A DNA stretch of 64,000 nucleotides from Timema cristinae (taxonomy: Eukaryota; Arthropoda; Insecta; Phasmatodea; Timematidae), in contig JBCFYV010011135.1 of assembly GCA_039000515.1 (NCBI GenBank), positions 15,489,136 through 15,553,135 on the forward strand, written 5' to 3'. The first letter of the stretch is position 1. Each line of letters begins with the position of its first letter. The notes below the pieces were generated by a model. The model worked only from the letters and a program-made list of their open reading frames with translations, did no database searches and was not told where the DNA came from. The translations under genes were made by a program, and so were the position numbers. This document shows, piece by piece, positions 1-10,615 of this stretch.

Positions 1-33
1 GTAGCACCTTAGACCATGTGGCCACTGAGGTTG
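1..33 (-). repeat. SINE C head fragment
   Basis: CCTTAGACCATGTGGCCAC is the reverse complement of the SINE C head, including its A-box-like part. Only the head is present and the window edge cuts the rest. Confidence 0.5.
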
Positions 34-178
34 ATCTGGGGCTTTATTAAGTCAATTGTTACAGAAGAACTAAGGATATTCCAGAGCTTATAAATCGTAT
101 TAGGAAGGCAATTTCAAAAATAGATACTGAAATACTTGTAAATGTGTTTCGCAATTCAGATGACCGGTTTGAGGTACA

Positions 179-409
179 GTAGCCCCATGGCTTCTTTGGT
201 GCTGACTGACAGTTCACAGCTCACTTCTGACAGTCATCATTCAGGTATATACCTAAATTTTGACTGTCAGAAGTGACAGCTGCTAAACACATGTTTTTGC
301 AGATCATGTGGTTAGGCGTAGGGATATATAATTTGGTCTGGTAACTTTTCAAAGCCGTCAGCTGTCAGCTGTGAGTTGTCACTCAGCACCAAAGAAGCCA
401 TGGGGCTAC
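179..409. mobile_element. MITE G, copy 1 (palindromic, 231 bp)
   Basis: Both ends carry the same inverted sequence: GTAGCCCCATGGCTTCTTTG at the left, and its complement ending CCATGGGGCTAC at the right. Inner parts hold further inverted stretches rich in CTGACAG and AGCTGTCAGC, so most of the element could fold. A second copy in the opposite arrangement lies at 56029-56258. There is no coding capacity. TA sits near both ends, but the exact target duplication is unclear. Confidence 0.85.
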
Positions 410-496
410 TATATGTAGATATATCGATGGTACACCGGTAGTATGTGATATATAAATGGTTGAGCTATGCACTGTAAGATGACCAATTTACCTTTC

Positions 497-680
497 ATTA
501 TTCCTCTATAGTATAAGATAGGCTCATATTATAATCCTTCAAGAAGACTTCTACTTTCAGGTTAGATGGAGGGTAGGTTTGTAATGATTTTTTTACGGTT
601 TATTTCTGTATTATTATTTTACAAATATATGTGTAAGATTGTTGTTCAAACAATCATTATTAAATCCGTCCTATTTCAAC
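497..680 (+). repeat. Dispersed repeat N, copy 1
   Basis: The segment from TATAAGATAGGCTCATATTA through TTCAAGAAGACTTCTAC to TTTGTAATGATTTTT matches the reverse complement of 51355-51530. The match is imperfect and the ends are not sharply defined. It has no tRNA-like boxes and no clear terminal repeats, so its class is unknown. Confidence 0.6.
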
Positions 681-990
681 AAATATATATTTACTTAAAG
701 GGAAGGGCATTCTGTATTTTTCAATTCGAAGTATACATTTCATTCGTTTAGCCTTTTATACTTTATATAATCGTCTTATAAATTTACATTTAAAAAAACA
801 CTACACTTATCTTATATCTGTCAAAATTGATATAATTTCGCATAAAAGGTTTTTGACGTATGAATAAATTAAAATATATTATATAGCCTCAATAAGCTTT
901 CTAGAGTAGAAAATTAAATAATTGAAACTTTTTTGTTGTTTTATTACAATTACTGTGCTCTTTTTGAAGTTTATAGCCTAATGTAGACTA
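681..990. other. AT-rich, nothing recognised
   Basis: Very AT-rich sequence between repeat N and the Tc1/mariner relic. I see no ORF, tRNA box or terminal repeat. Confidence 0.5.
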
Positions 991-2447
991 TACAGAGTGA
1001 TTCATAATTGTATACAATAAAGTGTTGCAGTGGAACCTACACTGATAAAGAAACTAAAAGTCCTCTAACAACATATTGCCAGGACGGCTTCTTTATCGAG
1101 AGACTGACAGGGCAGGTCAAAGAGGGTTTTTATTGACCGGGGTAGTGGAACATTGCACGTTCTTAAAAGATGTTAGAATTGTCCACAATTGCATTCACAA
1201 CACGGTTCAGCCCTCCTGTGTCATGACTGTCATATTAGTTGGAAGATATGCGGCATATCCCGTATCGTATTCCCAGCAACCACAATCACAGGGGCTCTCT
1301 CTCTCATGCTGTGCTGTTGGGAGTACGCAATTAACTTCCTGTGGCTCTACAAACAAATGTTGCAAGACGTGAGTTCGTGAGATCACACTCAGCCATGAAA
1401 CAGGCCCGTTGCGTCCAATCCATAGTCTGGGATAGAATTCATCCAAATGGCGTCTCACTGCACGGTCGTAATGTGCAGAGGCTCCAGCCTGAAGTAGTTA
1501 CATGTTCAGCCGCGTTACTAGTGAAATGTCCTCCAGTAGTTGAGGGAGAATGGTCTGCAGAAAGTGTAGGTAGTTTTCACCTCGTAGTCGTGCAGACATT
1601 TAATATGGTACAAATAGAAAATCACTCACAAATCCCGCCCAAACGTCTACGGAGAATTGATATTTCGAATGGACCTCCAGGATGACCTTTTGAATTTGTG
1701 TCGACCCAAATGTGCTGGTTGAAATGATTGATAAAGCCATTTATGGTAAATATCACTTCATCCATTGCTGAAGATGTGTGGATCTTTGGCGTGGTGGCCC
1801 GCAGCAGACACTCGCAGAATGTCCTACGGCGTCTGAAATATAGAGCTGGTTTCAGCTCCTGGACAGACCGCAAATGGAAGGAGTACAGTCGTTTTCCATG
1901 TACTGTTCTTCACACGGACGTCTGTGACAGGTGATGACGCGTGGCTGATCACCGCGTATTTGAATCCGGTGAGCGTTCCACAGAATGAAGAACGTCTTCT
2001 TCCATTTCAATGGCCCTGCGACGTCGTGGCCTACCAGCGTTGACCATCACAAGTGCAAAGTGACCTGGTTCCTTCAGATGACGTTTCAGTGCCACAAATG
2101 TCCTTGGATCTAGGTGTCGTTAGACAAGAAGGCGTGCAGCCTACGTACGAACAGCAGAAGTGGAATTCTGTAACTCTTCACCGTAAATAAAAATTATAAT
2201 AGTCAGTTCCTCGTTTGTGTGCTGGTACCCCATCTGACGGGACATTTTCAATCACAGTAAATGATTGAGTGTGACGTTCCACGTATTCGGCACTTCGAAT
2301 AACGCATGCGCAATGCCACCCCGTATTGTTGCCATATCTCGATAACTAAGTGGTCCCAGAAATATGTAGCCATGAGACTTTTAGTTTATTTTTCATTGTA
2401 GATTCCACTGCACCCCTTTATTGTATACAATTACATATCACTTTGTA
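991..2447 (-). mobile_element. Degenerate Tc1/mariner-like DNA transposon
   Basis: About 1.46 kb bounded by roughly 72-bp inverted repeats. The left end runs TACAGAGTGATTCATAATTG then AACTAAAAGTCCTC. The right end, read in reverse, starts TACAAAGTGATATGTAATTG and reaches AACTAAAAGTCTCATGG. TA lies on both outer flanks (989-990 and 2448-2449), the expected target duplication of this superfamily. The interior holds a broken transposase on the minus strand. The two ends differ at many sites, so the copy is old. Confidence 0.85.
1060..2233 (-). pseudogene. Tc1/mariner-like transposase relic (DUF4817 N-terminus, DDE core)
   Basis: The intact gene would encode a nuclear transposase that cuts and pastes its own element. 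The minus strand starts at ATG 2233-2231 with MGYQHTNEELTIIIFIYGEE, which fits the DUF4817 helix-turn-helix region, followed by a stop at 2143-2141. Further on, the pieces RHLDPRTFVALKRHLKE, MDEVIFTINGFINHFNQHIW, SVDVWAGFVSDFL and RRHLDEFYPRLWIGRNGP appear in changing frames. They follow the order of the family's DDE domain. The first Asp is kept in MDEVIFT. The usual HDGAPAHF block reads QAGASAHY, so the second catalytic Asp is Ala. The third-Asp block (CDLTNSR) is found only in a shifted frame. Several stops and frameshifts make it dead. The family assignment rests on my reading of motifs, not on a search. Confidence 0.8.
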
Positions 2448-3185
2448 TAAATGTATAGTAATATGTTAAATAGAAGGAATAACTCAAAATCGGGAATTAA
2501 GGATCACTTAACTTTCCTTGATCAAGTGAGTTTTGAATTGGCAGACAATCTTACTCCTGTGGCAATCCATCCTTTCACGCTGACTTAACCTAGGACAACG
2601 GTGTGTTACACCTAGCCTTAATTTAATCAAGCTAGTCGAAAATAGAAAGCAGAATGTGCTTGAGCAGCGAAGTAATTCACATGGTGTATGTTAACCCATG
2701 ATTCATTACATCGAAAGCTTAAAACATCTGATTATCACCATATTATTATATTTTCTAGTAGATAGAAATATGTTATAGATCATTCTCCCGATGAATGTTT
2801 TCAAATTATAACGCTGTGTCGTGTCAAAATCCAATACATCGATACACACGCTTTACATTGACGGGTTATTTCAAATCTTCTCATAACGGTCAATGGAGCT
2901 GCCTGCTTGTTGTTAACTCTACAGCGCATGCGCAATGATTCGAGATGGTCGGTTTTAAGATTTGATTTGTTCTCCCGTGCCAAAGATATCAGACAGAGTG
3001 GACAAAGTAGAGATGAGTTGAACTTCAGCAGAACAGATTGCGCTGATAAGGCAGAAATCTTGTGTATGATTGGATCAGAGCTCATCACGTGGCCACGTAT
3101 CTGTTTTTCAGCGAGCATATGAATCAACAATAATAGTAGTATATAGCCCTAAATAATGATGAGCTATAAGACCTGTACTAATAAC
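2448..3185. other. No recognised feature
   Basis: Mixed-composition stretch. A short ORF pair on opposite strands at 2801-3130 has no recognisable domain and looks like chance. Confidence 0.4.
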
Positions 3186-3620
3186 CAGACATTGTTAGGG
3201 TAATATATTCTTGCATGCTAAGATGGTAAGGACAGATAGTGCGAATGGGAGAATCTAGAACCTTGTTCAGGGTACTGACTGGCAAACTTATTGACTTATT
3301 GGTGAAATACCGGTGGAGAGGCAGATGGGAGGATAACATTATAATGGACCTGAAAGAGATAGGGTGTAATGAGGTGGACTGGTTAGAACTAGCACAAGAT
3401 AGGGGAATAGGATATGATGAGATGGATTGGATAGAGCTAGCCACAAGATAGGAATAGGGTGTAATGAGTTGGACTGGATAGAACTAGCTCAACTTAGGAA
3501 TAGGGTGTAAATGAGGTGGATTGGATAGAGCTAGCACAAGATGAGGTAGAATAGGTGCCTTATTTATATGTAAGTGCGGCAATGATTTCACGAGTTTCTA
3601 TTGTCATAAGGTAAGTAAAT
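3186..3620 (+). repeat. LINE 3' fragment with short 46-bp minisatellite
   Basis: From AGACATTGTTAGGGTAATAT the sequence follows the same path as 42152 onward: a decayed RT C-terminus, then about four imperfect copies of the 46-bp unit (GGACTGGATAGAACTAGCTC core) at 3370-3560. It then has the same closing segment, TGTAAGTGCGGCAATGA, as the end of the 42-44 kb array. It is the smallest of the four loci of this family and the one in which the coding origin of the unit is easiest to read. Confidence 0.8.
3239..3451 (+). pseudogene. LINE reverse transcriptase, C-terminal tail (remnant)
   Basis: The intact protein would copy element RNA at a nicked chromosomal target. The frame reads MRMGESRTLFRVLTGK, then RWRGRWEDNIIMDLKEIGC and NEVDWLELAQDRG. 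This fits the common insect LINE C-terminal pattern of ARMxDSR, VLTGKPxGKRPLGRPRRRWEDNI and DWIELAQDRDRW. The middle is damaged: the GRPR stretch is replaced by IDLLVKY. The EVDWxELAQDR codons are repeated again downstream as the minisatellite begins. No RT catalytic domain is present. Confidence 0.75.
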
Positions 3621-4357
3621 GATATCATAATACTGTCTCTAAACAAGAAAAATAAAAAAATAATTGTAACTCACATACGGTCCACCCTTCCAGAATCATA
3701 CTGTACCAAGTTCAAGTGTCTTTCTCTTCAGCAGTTGGCTCACTGCACAAATGTTTCATATGTGACCATGTGTGTATGTGTGTGTTTGAAGGGAATGATC
3801 TAGTTGAGGGGGAATGGAGGAAGGGTCGCCAAAGTAATGAAAGTAAAACAAGCACGAGTGCCACCTCTTCACTCCTACTTCAGCCTCTGGGAGGGACACA
3901 AGCCAAGTTAGCTCACTCCCTTTTACACACAACCCCCCTCCCCCCTTTCCAAATCTCCGAACCCCCACGAAAAAATTTAAAACTGAATATATACCCCCAC
4001 CTTATCACGTTTTTTTTTGTCGACAACTCAATTTCTATGGTGAGGAGTGCATTTCAACTATCCCCCCTTCACAGCCTCAACCCCCCCCCTTTTTCTCTCT
4101 TCCTTCTCACCCCTTCGCCATCACCATCGAAAAAAGTTTCAATCGTATGTATAAATTTATACAGCTGAACTCTGACTACGAAATATATAGGGTGTTACAT
4201 AAGTCGCGCTCTATTAATTTGGGGATAGATTCGGACAAAAGATGTAACCTTTATTTTTCCCGTTTTTTTTTTATACCAAAAACACTTTTTCAACTAAAAT
4301 AAATAAAAGACATTTTAACAGTGCACAATGAACTGAAACAATCATTGTCACTACTAG
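3621..4357. other. C-rich and pyrimidine-rich intergenic DNA
   Basis: Contains runs of C and CT at 3930-4130 and two opposing low-complexity ORFs (3716-4168 plus, 3756-3968 minus) with no domain. At 4186-4215 TATAGGGTGTTACATAAG resembles the end of a mariner-type element, but I could not find its partner. Confidence 0.4.
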
Positions 4358-4700
4358 CCTGTCCTGTGGTGTAGTGGTCAGTGCACCTGAATACGAATCT
4401 AGGGGTACCAGGTTAGATTCTCGGAAGGTATCTAGGGTATTTTTACAGAAAGGGGATATAATCCAACGGTCACAAGAGTTTGGTTAATTGAGTTTAAGTG
4501 TGTCTACTGGTTCCACACCCTCATACTCACCATTCACCTCATCTCATCTATTGGGACATGGAAAAGCCTCCATGGAAAGGATGTACGATTAGTACATTCG
4601 GGTTCCCCTGGACAACAGTACATTAGTACTGGCTAGTCTTTCTATTGCTGAGCTACGAGTGATGTAGCTGAGACTCGCATTAAAACATAATATAATTTCA
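4358..4700 (+). repeat. SINE D, copy with minimal internal repeat
   Basis: tRNA-like head with an A-box-like GTGGTGTAGTGGTCAGTGC and a B-box-like CAGGTTAGATTCTC, then the D body ending in CATTGGGACATGG-like sequence and the AAGGATGTACGATTAGTACA block. Only about two CTCATACTCACCATCAC units are present, so this shows the family before expansion. The end hairpin (GAGCTACG/GTAGCT) is decayed. Confidence 0.8.
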
Positions 4701-4863
4701 ATTAATATATCCCCTTTCTTAAGGTTAGTATTGTTGTACCGAAACATGTCGATATAAGATTTTCCAGTTAGTTTATATCACCACTGGGTCCTAAAGAGCG
4801 AGTGATTTTTAATTGCTCTTTAATCTACACATTATTTCCTATTTATTGTTCACTGCCTATTTT

Positions 4864-5112
4864 TTATCACCGCATATTAACACCCGTTTGGGCTATACGC
4901 TTGTGTGCTAATCGCGCTAATGGGCTTAGGGATGAGGAAGGCTATATTTCTAGAAAGTGTACACGAATTTGCATGTAACTAGAGTGGAAAACCATTCTGA
5001 AAAACCACAATCATTACACCAGACTAAATTTTGAACATTGATCTCCCCACTATCGGCATGATAGTTTACTGTGAGAGTAGTGTCTTAGACCGTGCAGTCA
5101 CTGAAGCGGGCT
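4864..5112 (-). repeat. SINE C, old copy
   Basis: Reads in reverse from a tail like ACACCCGTTTGGGCTATACG to a head ending CTTAGACCGTGCAGTCACTG. The B-box region (CTAAATTTTGAACATTGATC) is decayed. The A-box site hit by hAT elements in other copies is intact here. Confidence 0.7.
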
Positions 5113-5456
5113 ATTTATTAGTTAGAAAAATTGAACTATTTCACATTAAACCACTCTCTTTCTTTCATCTTTATCCTCACTAATATTTTTATAACACTTT
5201 ATTATTTGTATGTAAATCTTGACCTAGAATAAAACATTTTTTTTTTCTAAATATATCTTTTTAATTTTACAAAATATTTCTTCTTTTATCAATGTATATT
5301 TTAATTTGAATTAATATATTTTACATTTCAAATATTTTACGAAATTATAACAATTGTTTTGAATTCCTATGTTTAAATTATTTTTGGTTTTGATTGACGA
5401 CATAAAATATAATAGGTGTGTTATCACCAATAATTTATTATTATTATTATTATTTA
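5113..5456. other. AT-rich spacer with short (TTA)n
   Basis: AT-rich with a TTA run at about 5433-5455 directly before MITE F. Nothing else is recognised. Confidence 0.5.
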
Positions 5457-5817
5457 TTAAAGTAGGAGACGCGAAAAAAGGTATGTGTTTGTGCAGTTTT
5501 TATGTTCAAATATTGTTTTGAATAAAATAAATTAAATATTGCTTCAATAAAAACACATAATTTAATTTTATTCACATGGTGATATCAGCGTCTAGGTTGT
5601 CTTTGGATTTAATGACAACTTTTTCTCTTCATTTAAAAAGTATGTCATCTAGTGCTGCTATGCTCATAACAGATATTAAACAACTGTTGAGGTCACCACG
5701 TGAAGATAATTAAAATTTACGTTTGTACTGAAGCAACATTTTATTTATTTTGGCCAAAAAACTTTGCTTAAAAAATATGCAAAAATATACCTTTTCTCAA
5801 GTTGCCTACGTACCCAA
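5457..5817. mobile_element. MITE F
   Basis: Fold-back element. The left arm runs from GTAGGAGACGCGAAAAAAGG through CAGTTTTTATG and ATTGCTTCAATA to TCACATGGTGATATCA. The right arm gives these in reverse (TGAGGTCACCACGTGAAG, AAGCAACATTTTATTTATTT, CTTTTCTCAAGTTGCCTACG). The middle holds TGACAACTTTTTCTCTTCAT. No ORF. The outer ends are decayed. Confidence 0.8.
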
Positions 5818-5951
5818 CTAAACCAGTAACCTGGTTCTACCATTCCAATTAGTTTATAGATTGTGATAAAAATCCAGATTAAAATCTTTACAAATAGCTT
5901 CTAGGAGAATCAAATTTTGAAACATTTACTAGGAAAGACACTCTAGACCAG

Positions 5952-6240
5952 GGGTTTGCAACCTACAGCACGCGTACTAAGAGTGGCAAGATTGTTTTAC
6001 AGCTATGATGACCAAAAATGTATTTTAAATTTTGTTAGGGAAAATATTTTAAAGGAAATTTACTGATAAGTGATTTTTAAATTATTTTATTTCACAAACT
6101 ATAAAATAATTAAGGCCTATATGAGGCAGTATGAATGTTTCATGACAAAAATTATTTTAATTTCTTAATTTGAGTAGTTGACGTTCACATTATGAACCAA
6201 CTGATTATACCAAATACAAATTACAAAAAAAACTTAATTT
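5952..6240. mobile_element. Possible hAT-type end
   Basis: CAGGGGTTTGCAACCTACAG is typical of a hAT terminal repeat and follows CTCTAGAC, which resembles a hAT target. I could not find the matching right end, so the element is truncated or too decayed. The right boundary given is a guess. Confidence 0.35.
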
Positions 6241-6249
6241 TAGAATAGA

Positions 6250-6360
6250 AACAATGCCCCCAACTGCCCCTGGACATCAATTCAACAATGGGAAAAGGAT
6301 ATTCCCAATTTTAACAGTAATAAATTCCTCGGCCATGCCAGGAATCGAACCTGGTGCCCT
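6250..6360 (-). repeat. tRNA-derived SINE fragment
   Basis: In reverse this reads AAGGGCACCAGGTTCGATTC then CTGGCATGGC, a good B-box and T-stem, followed by a body ending GGGGCAGTTGGGGGCATTG. The A-box is missing because MITE F starts there. The family is not otherwise clear in the window; the last 140 bases of the window may belong to a relative. Confidence 0.5.
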
Positions 6361-6363
6361 TAG

Positions 6364-6757
6364 CTTAAGTTGGGTGGGAGTGTCGGGAACGCGAGAAATA
6401 ACCAGTGTTTTTGGAGTTGTAATAGCAAAACTATCTTTTGGCCAAAATAAATCAAATATATCTCCATTAGAAAGATAGAGTTTAATTTTCTTCACATGAT
6501 AATACCAACGGTTGTTGAATATCTGTCAAGGGTATCCTGGAATTTAATGACAACTTTTTATCTTAATTTAAAAAAGTTTATCATCTAATAACGATATGCT
6601 TGATACAATGATTAAAAAAATGTTGATCTTTCCATGTGAATAAAATTAAACTTTATGTTTCTACTGGGACAATATTTAATTTATTTTGGCAAAAAAAAAG
6701 TTTTGCTATAAAAACTGCAAAACACACTGACATTTTCATCCAACCTTACATCCTTAG
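6364..6757. mobile_element. MITE F
   Basis: Starts TTAAGTTGGGTGGGAGTGTC and ends CATCCAACCTTACATCCTTA. Both arms carry TTTTTGGAGTTGTAATAGC-like sequence and the TGATAATACCAACGGTTGTT inner palindrome. It directly abuts the tRNA-like fragment on its left. Confidence 0.8.
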
Positions 6758-6814
6758 AGGACACGCTACCGGCATTTAATTATCCATTCGAGACAATAGG
6801 ATTGTACAAAACAA

Positions 6815-6960
6815 ATAAATTAGGGATGATAGTGTTTTAGTACCCTGAATTTCCATGTAAGTAGAGTGATAACACGGTTTAGGATAAAGCACCCTCATTA
6901 TACCTAACCAGGACTCAAACCCCACCCTCCCCATCACCAACAAACCAGAATAATCGGTTT
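6815..6960 (-). repeat. SINE C, degenerate fragment
   Basis: GTAAGTAGAGTGATAACACGG and ACCAGGACTCAAACCCC fit the SINE C body and B-box in reverse at low identity. Neither end is preserved. Confidence 0.4.
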
Positions 6961-7019
6961 CATATAAATAAGTCACAGTTAAAACTTATTTCTAAACTAT
7001 ATAAAAATATAAATAGTTT

Positions 7020-7679
7020 GTTGTCTTACTACCTGTTCAGATTATAAGTATAAGTTACTTACTAATTATGCTAATGAGTCAGGGATGAGGGATGCTGAAT
7101 TTATAGGAAGGGTACTCACCTTTTAGTGGCAAGGAAAATGTAAAGCAACCCTCAGTACACCCAACCGGGTTTTGAACCTCGATCTCCTTGTCATCGGCAA
7201 TTTATTATATTGCTAGAGGGATGCCTTATACCATGGTGGTCCAACACTTTCTATCCCAAAGGCCGTATCTGATTATCAATTTTCACCGTGGGCCTAAGAT
7301 ATATCTAATAATCCCAATTACTTTTCATACTTATTTAGGCCTCTAGATTGTATCTTTTAGTTGGTAGAACCTTTCAAATGTTACTGCTAGTTTTTTTTCT
7401 AACCTCCCAATTTTTTTAAAAATATTTACGCACACACTTTCACAAAAATAGCCTATATAATACTTTTTTGCTAATCAAATAAATGCCTTGTAAAATGCTA
7501 TAATACATTAAATACATATTTTTTTAATTATTAGATATTTAATAACTGCCAACGAGAGATTTTATTTTTATTTTCCCCAGGAAACTGTGAGGGCCACATT
7601 TTCAGTGAGTGTGGGCCGTATTTAGCCCGTGAGCCGCCAGTTGAACCACACCGCCTTAGACCATGCAGCCACTGAAGAG
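7020..7679 (-). repeat. SINE C split by a hAT element
   Basis: The tail and body in reverse lie at 7020-7230, with B-box region CCGGGTTTTGAACCTCGATC. The head CCTTAGACCATGCAGCCACT is at 7653-7679. The gap is a hAT insertion at 7231-7652, flanked by GCCTTATA and GCCTTAGA. Confidence 0.8.
7231..7652. mobile_element. Non-autonomous hAT inside SINE C
   Basis: 422 bp. The left end is CCATGGTGGTCCAACACTTT and the right end is GCCAGTTGAACCACACC, whose complement GGTGTGGTTCAAC matches the left. GTGGGCC and GGCCGTAT motifs near both ends are usual in such elements. The flanks GCCTTATA and GCCTTAGA form an 8-bp target duplication with one mismatch. No transposase. Confidence 0.8.
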
Positions 7680-7755
7680 ACTTTAACTTCTTTTATTCCT
7701 TTATTATATATATCAAATAATTTTAATATATATACACTATTACTTCACTAATTAA

Positions 7756-8022
7756 ACCCGCCTCGGTGGCGTAGTTGGGGCTAACGCGCTTGTAGTGTTT
7801 AGCTCGACTGCTGAGGACGGAGAGATCGAGGTTCGAATCTCAGTCGGGTGAACTGGGGGTGGTTTTTCTAAATGGTTTTCACTCTACCTCCACGCAAATG
7901 CGGGTTCACTTCCTCTAATTAAACCTTCCCAATTCCTAATCCATTAGCGTAATTAGTACTTAAAGCGTACGTATAACCCGAACGGGTAGTAAGACGTGGT
8001 GCTAAATATTATTATATATTAT
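7756..8022 (+). repeat. SINE B, full length
   Basis: CCCGCCTCGGTGGCGTAGTTGG head, B-box GAGGTTCGAATCTC, body GGTTTTCACTCTACCTCC, then the shared 3' end (CCCGAACGGGTAGTAAGACG) and a TATTATTATA tail. The flanks TTCACTAATTAAA and TTTACTAATTAAA look like its target duplication. Confidence 0.9.
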
Positions 8023-9544
8023 TATTTACTAATTAAATCATCAAATATTACAAAAATATTTTAATATAAAATCAAACTAATACAAATTATATACTATTAA
8101 TAATAAATTACAACATCCTTAATTTTACCGACTAATTTCAAACCTACAAAATATTAAAACTAACAATAATTATAATCAAATATAAAAGCTATACCCGTTA
8201 TATTTTATTAATCCAAAATAACTAATTATAAAATTAATTAATTAATGTATTTTTTTACAACGCTGTAAAATATAATAGTCCAAGCCTATATTTCATTTGA
8301 TCGAATTTCAAATATTACAGCATCCATAGATTTTTAAATCGAAGCAAATTGAAAGCTTTTAAAGAAAAATATGACTACAAAAATGAGCTGTGGAAAGGGA
8401 GATAGAATTTAATTAGGGTGGGAGGGAAGGGAGACTCACGGCGGATTCCGAGCCGCCATTATATATTCTATTTACAATGCCATTATTTTTGTAGCTAACG
8501 TTGACAATACATCTCTGACGACTAATGAACGTATTCCCTATACGTTGGGGAATTGTACACCTCTGAAAACTGGGAAAATTTCGTGTGTGTTTGTGAGTTG
8601 AAAGGGGGGGGGGGGTGCATTACGTTGAGAAGAGACTATTTTGGGGAATTAATAATCAGCTTATAATCACAAAAGCATTCGAAAAGCGACTTGACGGTCC
8701 TTTAATACTCTTGTCATTAGGCAAGAGCCTAGGATTGTTATAGAGGGATGAAACAGGGGTGTTTTTTATGGAGGAGGGGAGGTTTTAACCATCAGCTTTG
8801 ACGTCCAGTAGGTTACTACTACTACTCTCACTGAAAATGTAAAAAATTTTCCGATCCTGGCTCTTGATCCTAAAGAATCGTATTGATGCGATGTGATCAG
8901 CAGCTCAACCAAATAAATTACCCCCCCCCTCCCATCAATTCCCCTTCAGCCCCCAAGAGCCCCCACGCCCGTGGAAAATACAGTGCCTCTTTAAAAAGAG
9001 AATTAGTAATTAGGGACTACATTATAGAGAACTAACCATGGACAGTAGTGCCTGAAAATCAGGGGATGAAATGTTACCGGGAGTAGGAGGGAGTAACAGT
9101 TTTAAGGGATGCTCATCATGGATTTAGCCCCCCCCTTTACCCTTCTCCCATCAGTACCTTCCATCAGCCGATGACGCTTCTGAGTAGGTCGGAAAAGCCC
9201 TGTACTACCCTATTTTATACCCCCCTCTCCTTTTCTGTCGGAAAAGCAAACGGGCCATATGTGTGATCGTTTGTCTTTGGCTTTAAATCCCCCCTCACCC
9301 CCATTTTTTTTTTTTGCCCGATGATGATTAAATGAAGATTTAATCGTGGACCAAACACGGGTCTTATTACTCCCTCTGCCCCCTCCTACCTTTTCTCCCC
9401 CCCCCCCTGTACTCGCTTGAAACAGCATATAGCCCCACTACCCTACTATTTCCACTCACCCTTTGTACCAACCATCTGATTGTAAAATTAGACGACCAGC
9501 ATGGTTAATCTCGTGGCTAGTGCATCTTATTATGGATTTATTTA
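8023..9544. other. Unassigned; G- and C-rich tracts
   Basis: AT-rich to about 8400, then mixed sequence with homopolymer tracts (G at about 8604, C at about 8921, 9130 and 9398). The 72-residue minus-strand ORF at 9210-9428 is low-complexity and shows no domain. Confidence 0.4.
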
Positions 9545-9903
9545 ATGTACTTTATCTTTTACAGTTTTTATTAAAAAAAAACTCTTTTGGCCAAAATAAA
9601 TAAAACATTGCTTCAGTAGCTAAGTTTAGTTTTATTTTCTACACCTTCTGACCCATTCTCTAATATATGTCATGGGTATTGTGGAATTTAATTAAAATTT
9701 ACTTTAAATATTTCTCATTTCTCATTAAATGCCACTATGCCCTTGACAAATATTTAAGAAAATATCAGATTAGTACGTGTAGAAAATTCAACTAAACATA
9801 TATACTGAAGCATTATTTTATTTATTTAGACAAAATAAAGTGTTTTTGCTATCAAAATTGCCAAAAAAAAAACTAACCTTTAACTCTTACATCACACATT
9901 AAG
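9545..9903. mobile_element. MITE F, degenerate
   Basis: Arms with ACAGTTTTTATTAAAAAAAA and TTTTGGCCAAAATAAATAAA at the left, and AAGCATTATTTTATTTATTT with GCTATCAAAATTGCC at the right. The centre CTTGACAAATATTTAAGAAA has lost the usual palindrome. It lies next to another MITE F that starts at about 9908. Confidence 0.7.
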
Positions 9904-10024
9904 TTGGGAGTTTTGGGTATCGTGAGAAAAGGATAGTATTTTTTGCGTTTTAATTGCAAAACTTATTTGGCCGAACTAAATATGTTATTTCTCCAGTAGG
10001 AATATAGAGTTTAATTCTCTATAT

Positions 10025-10566
10025 ATGATAATAATAATAATAATAATAATAATATGGCGCGTCTGGGCTACAACACTCGTAGCCCAGTTTGAGGAAAGAC
10101 TATCCAGTTCTAATGTACCTTTTTTCCAGGGGACGTCCGAACGTACTAATCGTACATCCTTTCCGTGAAGGCTGTTTCCATGTCCCGATGAGATGAGTAT
10201 GAGATGATGATGATAGTGAGTATGAAGGTCTGAAACCAATAAACACACTTAAACCTAAATTAAGCTTAACTAACCAAACCCTGGGGACCATTGAGGTAGT
10301 CGGTGACCTGGTGGTCTAGGGTAAGGTGTCAGACTTCTGTGCTGGCGGCCGGGGTTCAATCCTTGGTCCCGGCACAGATTTATCTGATTTCCAAACCCTT
10401 CCTTCACCTCTGACAAGACATCTTGTGAATGTGGGGAATGCCAGGCCTCCACCGTGGTTCGGATTCCACGTTAAACTGTAGGTCCTTCATTTTCATCTCA
10501 CAATCACCCTACCATTACACATTAGCGTAAGTGCGTATAACCCGAACGGGTAGTAAGACGCGGTGC

Positions 10567-10615
<49 letters not shown>

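Noticed and set aside
4186..4260. Start of a mariner-type element (AGGGTGTTACATAAG)
   Set aside because: No matching inverted end found within 3 kb.
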